Assembly: GCA_002422045.1 (NCBI GenBank)
Contig: DITG01000131.1
Location: 1,353 to 6,604, forward strand
Reading direction: 5' to 3'
DNA from: Acholeplasmataceae bacterium UBA6190
Lineage (GTDB): Bacteria > Bacillota_I > Bacilli_A > Acholeplasmatales > Acholeplasmataceae
Length of the DNA stretch: 5,252 nucleotides
The notes below the pieces were generated by a model that was not told the origin of the DNA, made no database searches, and saw only the letters and a list, made by a program, of their open reading frames with translations. The position numbers and the translations under genes were made by a program. Within the stretch, counting starts at the first letter, position 1, and every line of letters begins with the position of its first letter. Below are positions 4,785-5,252 of the stretch, one piece after another.

Positions 4785-5252
4785 TATTTTTTCCCTTGCC
4801 CGTAGTAGGCATTCTTTCCGTGCTTTCTAGAATAATGCTTGTCCAGCAAGTAAGATGGAATCGGTTTGACCTGAGGATTCAATGTCTGAGTTAAAAAGTT
4901 CATTTTTGCAACTTCTTCAAGGACGATTGCGTTATGGACAGCTTCATCAGCTGACTTTCCAAACGTGAATACGCCATGACCTTCAAGAAGAATGCCTGGC
5001 GTTGCTAAGATATTCTTGCCTTCAAACGACTTGACAATGAGGAGTCCTGTGGATTTTTCATAGTCTGTATCGATTTCGGTTTTTGACAAAACTCTTGCAC
5101 ATTCTACAGGTCCGTAAAAATAATCAGCGTGTGTGGTACCCAGTGCTAAAATGGGTTGTCCTGCTTGTGCAAATGCTGTCGCGTAAGTGCTATGGACATG
5201 ACAGATACCTTTGACTTCTGGAAATGCTTTGTAGACCTCCAGATGCGTTTTC
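4784..5252 (-). CDS. ulaF: L-ribulose-5-phosphate 4-epimerase, C-terminal two-thirds (5' end beyond the window)
   Basis: This class II aldolase-like Zn enzyme converts L-ribulose 5-phosphate to D-xylulose 5-phosphate by a retro-aldol/aldol route. The frame is open to the window edge; 155 complete codons are visible, corresponding to about residue 78 onward of the 231-residue E. coli AraD, and the start is not in the window. Zn-ligand histidines are in ICHVHSTYA (E. coli His95/His97), with the third in EGHGVF (His171). THADYFYG carries the catalytic aspartate (Asp120) and AYYGQ near the end carries the catalytic tyrosine (Tyr229). AVHNAIVLEEVA and LLDKHYSRKHG are near-identical to AraD. The TTG at 5089-5087 is an internal leucine, not the start. 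AraD, UlaF and SgbE cannot be separated by these motifs; the UlaE-type gene immediately downstream favours UlaF/SgbE, so the symbol is a context call. It heads the visible part of the epimerase-pts operon. Confidence 0.93.
   Translation of the reverse strand, partial: KTHLEVYKAFPEVKGICHVHSTYATAFAQAGQPILALGTTHADYFYGPVECARVLSKTEIDTDYEKSTGLLIVKSFEGKNILATPGILLEGHGVFTFGKSADEAVHNAIVLEEVAKMNFLTQTLNPQVKPIPSYLLDKHYSRKHGKNAYYGQGKK

Noticed and set aside
4784..4795. A6 run before the TAATG junction as a -1 frameshift site making a 4-epimerase/3-epimerase fusion
   Set aside because: The run is in frame as Lys-Lys, does not form a standard X XXY YYZ heptamer in the reading frame, and is part of the spacer after the ulaE ribosome site. 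Ordinary reinitiation explains the layout.
4784..5089. A 101-residue protein starting at TTG 5089-5087
   Set aside because: The frame stays open to the window edge and the upstream codons match AraD continuously, including the HVHS zinc motif, so the TTG is an internal leucine.

Overview
The window is a compact, all-minus-strand stretch of bacterial chromosome. It uses the standard code: TGA is the stop of the ulaE-like gene, and TGG codes tryptophan. The gene content and control signals suggest a low-to-moderate GC Bacillota (Firmicutes) or close relative. The pointers are an HPr with a Lys-Ser-Ile regulatory-serine motif, a CcpA-type cre-like box, strong AGGAGG-type ribosome binding sites, and a urocanate hydratase whose N-terminus looks like the long form I associate with Firmicutes and Fusobacteria. 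An Erysipelotrichia-like or other peripheral Bacillota lineage is possible, but the sequence does not settle it. I see no mobile element, CRISPR array, tRNA or rRNA.

Right part (5252 down to 1929, in transcription order): the 3' two-thirds of an L-ribulose-5-phosphate 4-epimerase (AraD/UlaF/SgbE family); a complete L-ribulose-5-phosphate 3-epimerase (UlaE/SgbU family); a complete PTS Enzyme I (ptsI); and a complete HPr (ptsH). The junctions are a 1-nt overlap (TAATG), a 4-nt overlap (ATGA) and a 1-nt gap, so this is one translationally coupled operon. The two epimerases convert L-xylulose 5-phosphate to L-ribulose 5-phosphate and then to D-xylulose 5-phosphate, as in L-ascorbate or L-xylulose catabolism. 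Having both general PTS phosphocarriers in the same transcript suggests the operon supplies its own phosphoryl relay for a PTS-imported substrate. The operon ends in an intrinsic terminator at about 1856-1890, preceded by an AT-rich inverted repeat just after the ptsH stop.

Left part (1855 down to 1): a separate histidine-degradation (hut) unit. A short promoter region holds a cre-like box overlapping the -35 position, an extended -10 element and a small leader inverted repeat. It drives hutH (histidine ammonia-lyase, complete) and then hutU (urocanate hydratase, only the first 80 codons visible). The hutH stop codon lies inside the hutU Shine-Dalgarno sequence.

The two halves may be linked functionally. 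HPr phosphorylated on its regulatory serine is the usual CcpA co-repressor in Bacillota, and the neighbouring hut promoter carries a plausible CcpA site. No wholly new system is evident. The most unusual point is the ptsI-ptsH pair, in reversed order, built into a pentose-phosphate/ascorbate-type operon. The only non-coding stretch is 1762-1928 (167 bases), and its contents are itemised below.
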